Shown one piece after another: positions 1 to 8,029 of a DNA stretch of 64,000 nucleotides. A program made the translations under genes and the position numbers. The DNA is taken from NCBI RefSeq assembly GCF_036567765.1, contig NZ_DATCTU010000036.1, forward strand, positions 45,010 to 109,009, read 5' to 3'. Every line of letters begins with the position of its first letter. The stretch's first letter is position 1. The notes beneath the pieces were generated by a model. It made no database searches. It was given only the letters and a program-made list of their open reading frames with translations, and was not told the origin of the DNA. Source of the stretch: Pseudobacteroides sp. Lineage in GTDB: Bacteria > Bacillota > Clostridia > Acetivibrionales > DSM-2933.

Positions 1-1275
1 TGGAAAGAAAGGTTGTATGACAGATCTGTCTGGGATAAGGTTGATAACATTCCTAGTGATGAGTTATGGAAAACCCACAGCGTATTAAAAACCAAAATGA
101 TCGGTTATATACGCAGCAAGTTGAAGGAACAGAAAATTGCAAACGGTGAATCCGCAGAAAGCATAAAAGAAGTAGATTCTGTTCTGGATTCCAATGCACT
201 TACAATAGGTTTTGCGAGAAGGTTTGCCACATATAAACGTGCAAATCTCATATTCAGAGATGTTGCAAGAATACTTAAAATGTTAAATAATCCGGAGATG
301 CCTGTGCAGATAATATTTGCTGGTAAAGCTCATCCTGCTGACAGGCCTGCTCATGAAATTATTAAGAACATTAACGATATTGCAAAACAGGAAGGCTTTA
401 AAGGAAAGGTCATTTTGCTTGAAAACTATAATATGACCCTTGCAAGAATAATGGTCCAGGGCGTAGATATTTGGCTCAATAACCCAAGACGTCCTTTAGA
501 AGCCAGTGGAACCAGCGGACAGAAGGTTTGTATCAATGGTGCTATCAACTTCAGTATCCTTGATGGCTGGTGGTGCGAAGGTTATAACGGAAAAAACGGC
601 TGGGCAATCGGCGATGACACATACTATGACAATGAATATAACCAGGATAACGCTGACAGTGAGTCAATCTACAGCATACTGGAAAATCAGATCATACCTA
701 CTTACTACCACCGTGATGAAAACGGCATACCGGTAAAATGGGTTGATGTAATGAAAGAATCCATAAAGTCATTAACTGCCCAGTACAGTACCCATAGAAT
801 GGTTCAGGAGTATAACAACAGATTCTATATACCTACAATGGAAAGGGTATCTAAAATTACGGCCAACAAGTTCAGTTTTGCAAAGGAATTGGCTGATTGG
901 AAAGCAAATATTGAGAAAAACTGGTCACAGGTACAGATTATCTCCGATAAAACCATGAACCAGCTTAAAGAACAAAAAACAAAATCCGGCGATACCATTA
1001 AGATCAACACATCCGTTTATCTTGGCAGCATTGATCCTGAAATGGTAAAAGTAGAAATATACTACGGTGCTATAGGCAGAAACAATATGATTGAAAGTGC
1101 TGAAGTTATTGAAATGAAGCTTGATGAAAAACTTGAGTACGGCCTGTACAGGTATAGCTCAGACATTACTTTCACCGATGGTGGGGAGTATGGCTATACT
1201 TTCAGGGTTACTCCATACCACCCAGATCTAATAAACAAATTCGAAATGGGTTTGGTAAGATGGGTGCTTCAGTAA
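1..1275 (+). CDS. glgP: alpha-glucan (glycogen) phosphorylase, C-terminal part
   Basis: The reading frame is open from the first base, so the gene begins outside the window; the TTG at position 13 is not a real start. The visible part is the C-terminal catalytic half of a GT35 phosphorylase, which releases glucose-1-phosphate from the ends of glycogen or maltodextrins in the cytoplasm. Recognisable segments are GFARRFATYKRA, IIFAGKAHPAD, NNPRRPLEASGTSGQK and NGAINFSILDGWW, the phosphate and pyridoxal-phosphate region typical of the short bacterial alpha-glucan phosphorylases. The last ~120 residues form a beta-rich tail (VRWVLQ end) known from that subfamily. A strong terminator follows directly. 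The family is clear; substrate chain-length preference cannot be told. Confidence 0.93.
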   Translation, partial: WKERLYDRSVWDKVDNIPSDELWKTHSVLKTKMIGYIRSKLKEQKIANGESAESIKEVDSVLDSNALTIGFARRFATYKRANLIFRDVARILKMLNNPEMPVQIIFAGKAHPADRPAHEIIKNINDIAKQEGFKGKVILLENYNMTLARIMVQGVDIWLNNPRRPLEASGTSGQKVCINGAINFSILDGWWCEGYNGKNGWAIGDDTYYDNEYNQDNADSESIYSILENQIIPTYYHRDENGIPVKWVDVMKESIKSLTAQYSTHRMVQEYNNRFYIPTMERVSKITANKFSFAKELADWKANIEKNWSQVQIISDKTMNQLKEQKTKSGDTIKINTSVYLGSIDPEMVKVEIYYGAIGRNNMIESAEVIEMKLDEKLEYGLYRYSSDITFTDGGEYGYTFRVTPYHPDLINKFEMGLVRWVLQ

Positions 1276-1295
1276 AACCTATGATCTTATTACAA

Positions 1296-1337
1296 CTGGA
1301 GAATAAAAACAAAACGTTTTTATTCTCCAGCTGTTTT
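1296..1337. terminator. bidirectional terminator between glgP and the HD-domain gene
   Basis: A perfect 15-bp stem (CTGGAGAATAAAAAC and its complement) with a 5-nt loop is followed by CTGTTTTTT on the plus strand. The A-rich half of the stem supplies U-rich sequence on the minus strand. The stop codon of the convergent HD-domain gene (1320-1322) lies inside the stem. Confidence 0.9.
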
Positions 1338-2105
1338 TTGGGCTATATAGCCTTTAAGCAATTCATATACCTTTAAAATTTCATCTGTCTTTGGCATTGA
1401 ATTTATAATGGCTTCTAAATACCCCTTTTCCCTAACTTTTACAAGGGTATATTTGTAATTTATGTCATAAATCCATGAAAGCCTCAAAAGCTTCATGTCG
1501 TCAGACGACTTGACATCGCTGTATTTTATGTTTTGAAAATTCATAATGCTTTCCAGCACATTTCCGGATACCCCATAGATCTTTGCTGATTCTCCCACCT
1601 TTAAATGCTCATAGTTCTGGGGGTTTTGGTAGAAATCCGACAAAATACCCAATATATCAAGCTTGTCGGCGTCCCTAATAAGTCTTGCAAAAGTCAGAGC
1701 CTTTAAGTCTTCCATCTCCGGCAGGCTTAAAGCATTATGATTACGGATTGACATTATGACAACATCTCTTTCATAATTGGTAAGCTTATTTAATATATGT
1801 GTCTCATTAAGAACTTTTATGCCCAGCTCGGAATGATTCTCCGATCTGACGTCTGAAAAAGTTCTATATTTTGTAAATTGCTCAAACCTTCCAATGTCAT
1901 GAAATAAGGCAATGGTATTTGCCAGGGCACGGTCTGATTCATCAAGTCCCAGATCTTTACCAATAGAGATAATATTTGAACATACCCTCTTTGTATGCTC
2001 TTCTTTTAACTTCAGATTAAAATTTATTTCCTCATCATCAGAATAAAATCCTATTACATAATTTGTAAAAAAATTGTCCATTGATTCAAATAATCTTCTA
2101 TCCAT
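1320..2105 (-). CDS. HD-domain phosphohydrolase
   Basis: A 261-residue cytoplasmic protein of the HD metal-dependent phosphohydrolase superfamily. The first metal His is in KEEHTKRV, the diagnostic HD pair in LFHDIGRF, followed by a His in RSENHSELG and an Asp in IRDADKLD, which is the usual metal-ligand order. Such proteins hydrolyse nucleotides or phosphoesters; the substrate cannot be predicted. A longer frame to 2150 exists, but GGAGG six bases before the ATG at 2105 identifies that start. The gene is monocistronic, convergent with glgP and divergent from the next gene. Confidence 0.85.
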   Translation of the reverse strand: MDRRLFESMDNFFTNYVIGFYSDDEEINFNLKLKEEHTKRVCSNIISIGKDLGLDESDRALANTIALFHDIGRFEQFTKYRTFSDVRSENHSELGIKVLNETHILNKLTNYERDVVIMSIRNHNALSLPEMEDLKALTFARLIRDADKLDILGILSDFYQNPQNYEHLKVGESAKIYGVSGNVLESIMNFQNIKYSDVKSSDDMKLLRLSWIYDINYKYTLVKVREKGYLEAIINSMPKTDEILKVYELLKGYIAQKTAGE

Positions 2106-2266
2106 CGTCTTCCTCCGTTTATAGTAATTCCTCTTGTAATATTTTAGCACTACAAATATAATAATATTATTCGAATTTAATAATCTTACATTTTGGACTG
2201 GGATCTGTCAAAATTATTTATTTATCACTAATAATATATATCATCTTTTTAAGGAGGGTTTTATTT

Positions 2267-2875
2267 ATGAAGCAAAAAATAACTATTCAAGATTTAAATT
2301 CCCTTACTCCAGAACAAAAGCAAAATCTCAATTCCCTGTGGAAGCCAGAAAAATTTGACCACGCTGTAGCATCCATTTGCAAGGATATTATTAACGAGGT
2401 ATATGAGGATTATGAATTTGTCATAGGGGATATTAAAATATATAGTGGTTATAAGATCTTACTTTATGATATTTTAAGTACATCTGAAGAAGAGTTGGAA
2501 GATTCGGGATCAGAAGAAGCTTCCATAAACTCAGATAGTGATTGTTCCTCACCAAAAGGCACTGAGGATAATAATTTTGACGAAGATGGAGCTGATGAAG
2601 ACCAGGGTTTCGAGTCTTCAGATGAAATGGGTTTAGATTTTTACCGGCCTATTTCTTTTATTAAGGATGAGTGCCTGCCACTCCTCACTATCGGACAAAT
2701 GATTGAAATTCTACGCAAAAATAGCCCTACAATCGGACAATTTTACTTGTTTGCCGATGCAGGTGATAACTTCTGTGAAATAGGCAACAGATCACATTCA
2801 AATGACTATGGATTTGATTTGGAAAGCAACGAGCTTTGTGATGTCTTATGGGAACTGATAAAGAGTACACTATAG
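2267..2875 (+). CDS. acidic protein of unknown function
   Basis: A 202-residue protein not matched to a family I recognise. It starts after a strong AAGGAGGG site. The N-terminal ~75 residues and C-terminal ~75 residues look folded. They flank a very acidic, Ser/Asp/Glu-rich low-complexity stretch (about residues 77-122) that is probably disordered. There is no signal peptide or membrane segment, so it is probably cytoplasmic. It is a single gene, divergent from the HD-domain gene and followed by a terminator. Confidence 0.75.
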   Translation: MKQKITIQDLNSLTPEQKQNLNSLWKPEKFDHAVASICKDIINEVYEDYEFVIGDIKIYSGYKILLYDILSTSEEELEDSGSEEASINSDSDCSSPKGTEDNNFDEDGADEDQGFESSDEMGLDFYRPISFIKDECLPLLTIGQMIEILRKNSPTIGQFYLFADAGDNFCEIGNRSHSNDYGFDLESNELCDVLWELIKSTL

Positions 2876-2919
2876 GACATAAACAAAATCTCAGAGGGAT
2901 TTTGCTTAGACATTAAAAA

Positions 2920-2971
2920 TTTTACCGCTGTCAAAATGTGCTTAACCCAATACATTTTAGCAGCGGTAAAA
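2920..2971. terminator. terminator hairpin between convergent genes
   Basis: A long stem of 20 bases with two mismatches (TTTTACCGCTG at 2920-2930 pairs with 2961-2971) encloses a ~12-nt loop and ends in A- and T-runs, so it can act for either strand. A second weak hairpin (2884-2904, CAAAATC/GATTTTG) precedes it. Confidence 0.75.
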
Positions 2972-2978
2972 CTGATAA

Positions 2979-4058
2979 TTAATTGGTTATACCCTCTATC
3001 TGACCGACGATATAACTATATGAGCCGTTTATACTGCTGTTCTTACCTGTAATAGTAGCACTCTCAATCTTATACTTGCCAAGTGCCAGGTCTTTAAGGG
3101 TTCCCATATATGATACAAGTACATCTCCGGCATCAATGCTCGTTTTCATGTTCTTGTTCAGTGTCTTTATAAGTCCGGGCAATTTTGTTATATTTCCCAG
3201 TGTCATTTTCTGATTTAGAAATGCTTTTATAAATGCAATCTGGTTTCTTTTTCTTTCTAGATCCCCCAGGCTCCTAAACACTTTGTTTTCATCATATCCC
3301 TGCCGATATCTGACAAAACCTTCTGCTTGACCCCCATTGAGGTGCTGACGTCCCTTCTTTAGATGAATGGATAAGCCCTGAAAAGGATCATCATAATTCA
3401 TTTCATATGGCACATCAATATCTACGCCTCCGAACAAATCCACTATTTGTCTGAATCCCTCGGTGTTAACCTTTATGTAATCATTAATCTCTATTCTAAA
3501 TACTTCTTTTACAATATCTGCCAAAAAGTTTATTGAGCTTGCAGTAAACTTTCCTTCGTATTTCATTTTGATTCCTATATTGTATGCAGCATTGATTTTG
3601 TAAAAAGAAGGGTCTTTAGACCTCCCCACCGTTTCTAGGTAATGGACTACCTTTTTGTTATAATTCACATACATGTCTCTGGGTATCATAATTATCTTGG
3701 CGGTTTTTCCTTCTTCATCCATGCTTAAAATGCCGATAGTATCATAAAGCCCCGCTACCTTATCCTCTCCAATTATTAAAATGTTTCTGCTTCCATCAGC
3801 AACGAGGGTATCGGTGTAAGACTGCCCTTCTGTAACTCCAGGAATGGAGTTATAGTCTATTACTTCCGGAGTAGAAACTGAAGTTGGAGTCGGAATAGAT
3901 GTTGGTGTAGGCAATGAGGTAGGTGTATTGGTTATAGCAATAGGAGTTTCTTTTACATCTTTATCTACCAATATGGAATTTAATATTACGAAATAAGCAA
4001 TAATTCCGCAGATAACTCCAATTATTGAAAATATTATTTCACCCGTATATTTTTTCAT
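2979..4058 (-). CDS. LytR-CpsA-Psr (LCP) family cell-wall glycopolymer ligase
   Basis: A 359-residue membrane-anchored protein. Residues 8-28 form one transmembrane helix. A Thr/Pro linker (about 40-65) of the kind found in clostridial surface proteins leads to the external LCP domain. Typical LCP segments are ILIIGED, DTIGILSM, IIMIPRDMYV, KINAAYNIG, FGGVDIDVP and the Arg-rich GFVRYRQGYDENKVFRSLGDLERKRNQ near residue 255. LCP proteins transfer teichoic-acid-like or polysaccharide polymers from lipid carriers to peptidoglycan. AAGGAAG lies before the ATG. The gene stands alone. The family is confident, the polymer unknown. Confidence 0.88.
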   Translation of the reverse strand: MKKYTGEIIFSIIGVICGIIAYFVILNSILVDKDVKETPIAITNTPTSLPTPTSIPTPTSVSTPEVIDYNSIPGVTEGQSYTDTLVADGSRNILIIGEDKVAGLYDTIGILSMDEEGKTAKIIMIPRDMYVNYNKKVVHYLETVGRSKDPSFYKINAAYNIGIKMKYEGKFTASSINFLADIVKEVFRIEINDYIKVNTEGFRQIVDLFGGVDIDVPYEMNYDDPFQGLSIHLKKGRQHLNGGQAEGFVRYRQGYDENKVFRSLGDLERKRNQIAFIKAFLNQKMTLGNITKLPGLIKTLNKNMKTSIDAGDVLVSYMGTLKDLALGKYKIESATITGKNSSINGSYSYIVGQIEGITN

Positions 4059-4253
4059 ATGTGTGGCTTCCTTTTAAACATTAGTATATTACATATTCTA
4101 TCATATTTCAGGCATAAATAGTGATTGAAGATTGGGAGGAAAAATACGGATTGTTATTATATATTTTGCAGGAAGCAATTTACGTTGTTCGCGGAACTTT
4201 GCTGCTTTGGCAGCGGTATGTATATAGAAATGTGTACTGTTGCATGAACAATT

Positions 4254-4279
4254 AAAGGAGAGTTTGCACTCTCCCTTTT
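4254..4279 (-). terminator. terminator of the zinc-ribbon gene
   Basis: Stem of about 10 bp (AAAGGAGAGT with ACTCTCCCTT) and a TTGC loop, just downstream of the small minus-strand gene; the U-rich flank on the minus strand is short. Confidence 0.7.
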
Positions 4280-4292
4280 ATTAAGCTAATTA

Positions 4293-4493
4293 TTAATATC
4301 TATTGCCGCCATAGCCGCCTGAATTTCCTCTTCCGTTACCAAACCCGCCGCGTTGTGATTTTTTAGCTTTCCTGCATGTTGGACATCTTTGCGGTTCATT
4401 TTGAAACCCTTTTTCTTTGTAGAAGGTTTGCTCACCCTCGGAAAAAATAAAGTCTGCACCGCAATCTTTGCATGATAATGTTTTGTCGGCCAT
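4293..4493 (-). CDS. small zinc-ribbon protein with Gly/Arg-rich tail
   Basis: A 66-residue protein with two CxxC knuckles (CKDCG near residue 8 and CPTCRK near residue 38) in the arrangement of the 'probable zinc-ribbon' family common in Clostridia. Unusually, the last ~18 residues are Gly/Arg/Asn-rich (RGGFGNGRG, GGYGGNRY), resembling RGG RNA-binding tails. This suggests a nucleic-acid-binding role, but that is inference. TAAGGAGGTATT precedes the ATG, and a terminator follows. The gene is monocistronic. Confidence 0.85.
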   Translation of the reverse strand: MADKTLSCKDCGADFIFSEGEQTFYKEKGFQNEPQRCPTCRKAKKSQRGGFGNGRGNSGGYGGNRY

Positions 4494-4789
4494 TAAAAAT
4501 ACCTCCTTAACTATTTGGGATTTAACTAGATTCTTACCATGGTCTCTCCGGAAAATTAAGGAGGGAAAATGATCGAATGGGAATTAAATCACAATTAAAT
4601 TAGTGTTGTTTACTATTAATATTATACTACAATCTTTAAAAGTATTCAATGCATATTTTCCCAGTTATGTTTAATTTTACTGGCAAATATGGTAATATTA
4701 TACTTAATCAATACCTATAAATTCAAGTTTGGAAATTATATTGTATATACCTTAAAAATTATATATTATTATAATAGTATATACAAATC
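4494..4789. other. AT-rich intergenic region
   Basis: No gene is supported. It holds the upstream region of the zinc-ribbon gene and very AT-rich DNA (4600-4790). A nine-codon frame at 4570 follows AAGGAGGG but resembles nothing and is not called. Confidence 0.5.
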
Positions 4790-4881
4790 AATTGGCACTA
4801 CTGTTAATCGGGCAACTTCGGTTGCAAAATCGCAAGCGATTTTGTCTCTGATATAGCGATGATGCAAGCATACTGCCAATT
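4790..4881 (+). promoter_or_regulatory. structured leader before the aldo/keto reductase
   Basis: An outer stem AATTGGCA (4790-4797) pairs with TGCCAATT (4874-4881), ending just before the ribosome binding site. Inside lie GCAAC-TTCG-GTTGC (4812-4825, a UUCG tetraloop), AAAATCGC-AA-GCGATTTT (4826-4843) and ATGC-AA-GCAT (4862-4871). Three nested hairpins in 92 nt resemble a cis-regulatory RNA or a palindromic repeat unit. No known riboswitch class was recognised. Confidence 0.5.
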
Positions 4882-4895
4882 TAAGGAGGTAAAAA

Positions 4896-6029
4896 ATGAA
4901 CTATAGGGATTTTGGAAATACCGGTGTTAAAATTTCAACATTGGGATTTGGTGCAATGAGACTTCCCCAGAAGAACATCGGAGGAAAAGAAGTGTTTGAT
5001 GAAGAGGAAAGTATTAGAATAATTCACCGGGCATTTGATCTAGGCGTCAATTATATTGATACAGCACCATATTATTGTGACGGAGAAAGCGAAACTATCG
5101 TAGGAAAAGCACTGAAGGGATGGAGGGATAAAGTCTACCTTTCAACCAAGAATCCGATAGAAGATGCATCGGGCGATCACTTTTTGGAAAGATTAGAAAA
5201 GTCACTTAAGAAGCTGGGTGTTGATTATATTGACTTCTATCATATGTGGGGTATTGACCTTAAATGTTTCAATGAAAAAATTAATGTTAAAGACGGAGCG
5301 TTGAGTGGTGCCCTTAAGGCCAAGGAGCAAGGGCTCATTAAGCATATATCATTTTCGTTTCACGATAAAGCCGAAAATCTCCCCAAATTGATAGATACAG
5401 GGGTATTTGAGACAGTTCTCTGCCAATACAACCTGATGGATAGAAGTAATGAGGAAGCTATGGCTAGAGCAAAGGAAAAGGGTCTTGGGGTTATTGTAAT
5501 GGGACCTGTAGGAGGAGGCAGGCTTGGGGCTCCTTCTGAAACAATCAGAAGCTTGCTTCCAGGCAAGATTAAAACTAGTGCAGAAATAGCTCTCAGGTTT
5601 GTTCTTTCAAACCCCAATGTCTCATGTGCACTTTCAGGAATGGGCACTATGGAAATGGTTGAAGAAAATTGCAGATTAGCCTCAATGGACTCTGAATTGA
5701 GTGCCAGTGAGATTGAAAATGTTAAAGCTGCAATGAGTGAAAATAGAAAATTGGAAGATCTCTATTGTACCGGGTGTAATTACTGCATGCCTTGCCCACA
5801 CGAAGTAAATATACCTCTCAATTTTCAATTGATGAATTACCATAGGGTTTACGGAATAACCGATTATGCAAGGGATCAGTATAGTCAAATAGGTATGTTT
5901 GACTGGGTAAAGGGCAAAAAAGCTGAGGAATGTACAGAATGCGGTATTTGCGAAGACAAATGCCCTCAAAAGCTGGAAATAAGAAAACAGCTTAAAGAAA
6001 CCGCGTCAATATTAGGCAAAAAAGCTTAG
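4896..6029 (+). CDS. aldo/keto reductase with C-terminal iron-sulfur domain
   Basis: A 377-residue cytoplasmic oxidoreductase. Residues 1-280 form the aldo/keto reductase barrel, with the catalytic Asp/Tyr in YIDTAPYY, Lys in STKNP and His in FYHMWG. The C-terminal ~90 residues carry two cysteine clusters (CTGCNYCMPCP and CTECGICEDKCP), as in ferredoxin-like [4Fe-4S] domains. These fused enzymes are common in anaerobes and are thought to link NAD(P)H and ferredoxin chemistry; the substrate is unknown. It starts at an ATG after AAGGAGG, directly behind a structured leader, and a strong hairpin follows. It is monocistronic. Confidence 0.93.
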   Translation: MNYRDFGNTGVKISTLGFGAMRLPQKNIGGKEVFDEEESIRIIHRAFDLGVNYIDTAPYYCDGESETIVGKALKGWRDKVYLSTKNPIEDASGDHFLERLEKSLKKLGVDYIDFYHMWGIDLKCFNEKINVKDGALSGALKAKEQGLIKHISFSFHDKAENLPKLIDTGVFETVLCQYNLMDRSNEEAMARAKEKGLGVIVMGPVGGGRLGAPSETIRSLLPGKIKTSAEIALRFVLSNPNVSCALSGMGTMEMVEENCRLASMDSELSASEIENVKAAMSENRKLEDLYCTGCNYCMPCPHEVNIPLNFQLMNYHRVYGITDYARDQYSQIGMFDWVKGKKAEECTECGICEDKCPQKLEIRKQLKETASILGKKA

Positions 6030-6045
6030 TCATGATCAAAAAACA

Positions 6046-6116
6046 ACTTCCGCTATAAATTAGGCCCATGTGTTGACTCAACTCGTCAACACCCGCTCAA
6101 AAAGCGGAAGTAATTT
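6046..6116 (+). terminator. terminator after the aldo/keto reductase
   Basis: A two-tier hairpin. The outer stem ACTTCCGCT/AGCGGAAGT (6046-6054 with 6103-6111) and the inner stem GTGTTGAC/GTCAACAC (6070-6077 with 6085-6092) are followed by AATTTTT. Confidence 0.8.
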
Positions 6117-6161
6117 TTCATTCATGCCTTAGTAAAATAAATATATAAGGAGAGTTTACGT

Positions 6162-7776
6162 ATGAAAGGGAGAAAAGTTATTGTATTGCTGGTTACAGCT
6201 CTGATTCTTGTCAATTCAGCTGTATTATCGGTATTTGCATCACCAGCCTCCGAAACCGAAAAAATAGTTTACGGAGATGTTGACAAAGACGGAAATTTTG
6301 ATTCTGATGACTATGCATTAATGAGACAATATCTATTAGGCATGATAGGTATTGATATGGTTGCAGCCACAGCAGATGTTGACGGAAACGGGAAGTTTAA
6401 CTCAGATGATTATGCTTATATGCGTCAGCACCTTTTGGGCATGATTCAAGAATTTCCAGCAGAAAAATCCAGTCCTTCACCAACACTGACACATACACCT
6501 ACTTCTACACCCACTTTCACACCAACAGCTGACATTACACCAACCTTTACTCCAACCCCTACAACAACCATTCCAGTAATAGTCACAGCAGCACCTACTT
6601 CTACTCCTTTACCGACTTCTACTCCTACACCAGCCACTGAAATAAATCAACTATTTATTAACTCTGTTAAAGAATCAAACGATATAGCAAGAGTAACTAT
6701 TTACATAAATGGAATTGCTAACTTTGCAGGGTATCAGGCAAACCTTCTATATGATCCTCAAGTTCTTAAACCTGTTCATCCTGACGGATCGGAATTTGAC
6801 ATGTATTCCACTGTTCAATCAGCCGCTTTATTAAACAAGCAATATTCTCCAATAGATTTAGCAAAACATGACCTTGAACATGGCATGCTTAATTTCGGCA
6901 GAGCATATATGGCAATAAATTCATATAAGAACTCAGGTATGCCTGAGCACACAGGTTCTATTGCAGTTATATATTTTAAAATGCTAAAACAGGAAGTAAC
7001 TGAGATACGCCTAGCAAATTGTGACACTATGCCGGAAGCAAACAATGGTACAATATTGACTGACTGGGATGGAAATCAAATATTTAATTACCGTGTAGCT
7101 AAAACACATTTTTTAACACCTTACATGCCAACACCCACTCCTACTTCTTTTCCAACGACTACACCCACTCAAATACCTGTCAATACAACAGCACCTTCTT
7201 CAATAGTATTACCTACTCAGCCTCCAGCACAACTAAGCAGTTTATCAATAAGCGGAGAAAAAGTAACAAGTTCTTCCAGTGATCTTTTCAAGGTAACAAT
7301 AAATGTTCAAAATGTAGCAGCCCTGGCGGGGTTCGAGGCAAACCTTAAATACGGATCCTGCTGTTCTTAAACCTGTATATTCAGATGGGTCAGAGTATGA
7401 AAACAGTTCTACTGCTGAAGACGGTACACTCTTAACTAACAGAAAATTCTCACCAATAAAACTGGCATACCATGATTTAGAGAATGGACAACTTACCTTT
7501 GGGACTGCTTATGTTGATGTCAAATCCTATAAAAACTCCGGAGTTGCTGAAACAAACGGATCTGTTGCCGTAGTATACTTTAAGGTGCTTAAAAACATTC
7601 CAACCAGTATAAAACTAGCTGATTGTGCAACTCTTCCGACTGGCCTAAGCGGAACAACTCTGTTTAATTGGAACTCGTCACAGATATTTGATTATATTGT
7701 ACTTCCGATACTGACAATAAATTCTGCAAACACAATCCCTACACCAGGACCTACAAGTACACCGATTAAAATATAA
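6162..7776 (+). pseudogene. secreted scaffoldin, N-terminal dockerin plus two type II cohesins, frameshifted
   Basis: The product starts with a signal peptide (1-26). A dockerin follows directly (37-95) with two calcium loops, DVDKDGNFDSDD and DVDGNGKFNSDD, each followed by YA.MRQ.LLGM. After a Thr/Pro linker comes a type II cohesin (about 165-312), a second linker and a second cohesin. In the second cohesin one extra G at 7353-7354 (TACGGATCC where the paralogues have TACGATCC) shifts the frame, and translation stops at 7370. The rest of the cohesin and a short PT tail continue in the next frame to 7776. A dockerin at the N-terminus is unusual; it is normally C-terminal. Type II cohesins usually bind the type II dockerin of a primary scaffoldin. 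It may be a real lesion or a sequencing error. Confidence 0.8.
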
Positions 7777-7809
7777 GCGATTATATCGAATCCCAAAATG
7801 TTTTATAAA

Positions 7810-7866
7810 CTTCAAACTTACTTTTTATTCCTTTTAGGTTTAATCAGTAAATTTGAGGTTTTTTAT
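7810..7866 (+). terminator. terminator between scaffoldin genes
   Basis: A 13-bp stem with one mismatch and one wobble (7810-7822 with 7846-7858), a loop of about 23 nt, then TTTTTT. The rest of the 7777-8029 gap is AT-rich leader; a TATAAT at about 7914-7919 could be a -10, with no good -35. Confidence 0.6.
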
Positions 7867-8029
7867 TTCCCACTATTTTTATTTTATTCTTTCATGCTAA
7901 TAAAATATGGTATATAATTTAGGTATAAAAAATAGATAAAGCCGCACTAGTGTGCGTAATATCGTCATTTTGTCAATACGGTATTATGGCATTAAGATCG
8001 GTAAAATTTTTAAAGGGGGTTTATAAAAA

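Noticed and set aside
4570..4599. Nine-codon frame after AAGGAGGG
   Set aside because: Too short, no similarity; kept only as a note.
6446..6637. Val/Gly-rich frame opposite the Thr/Pro linker
   Set aside because: It is the antisense of ACN/CCN repeat codons; same artefact at 8839-9084 and 12163-12543.
7585..7776. Separate small gene
   Set aside because: It is the shifted 3' end of the frameshifted scaffoldin, with no ribosome site.
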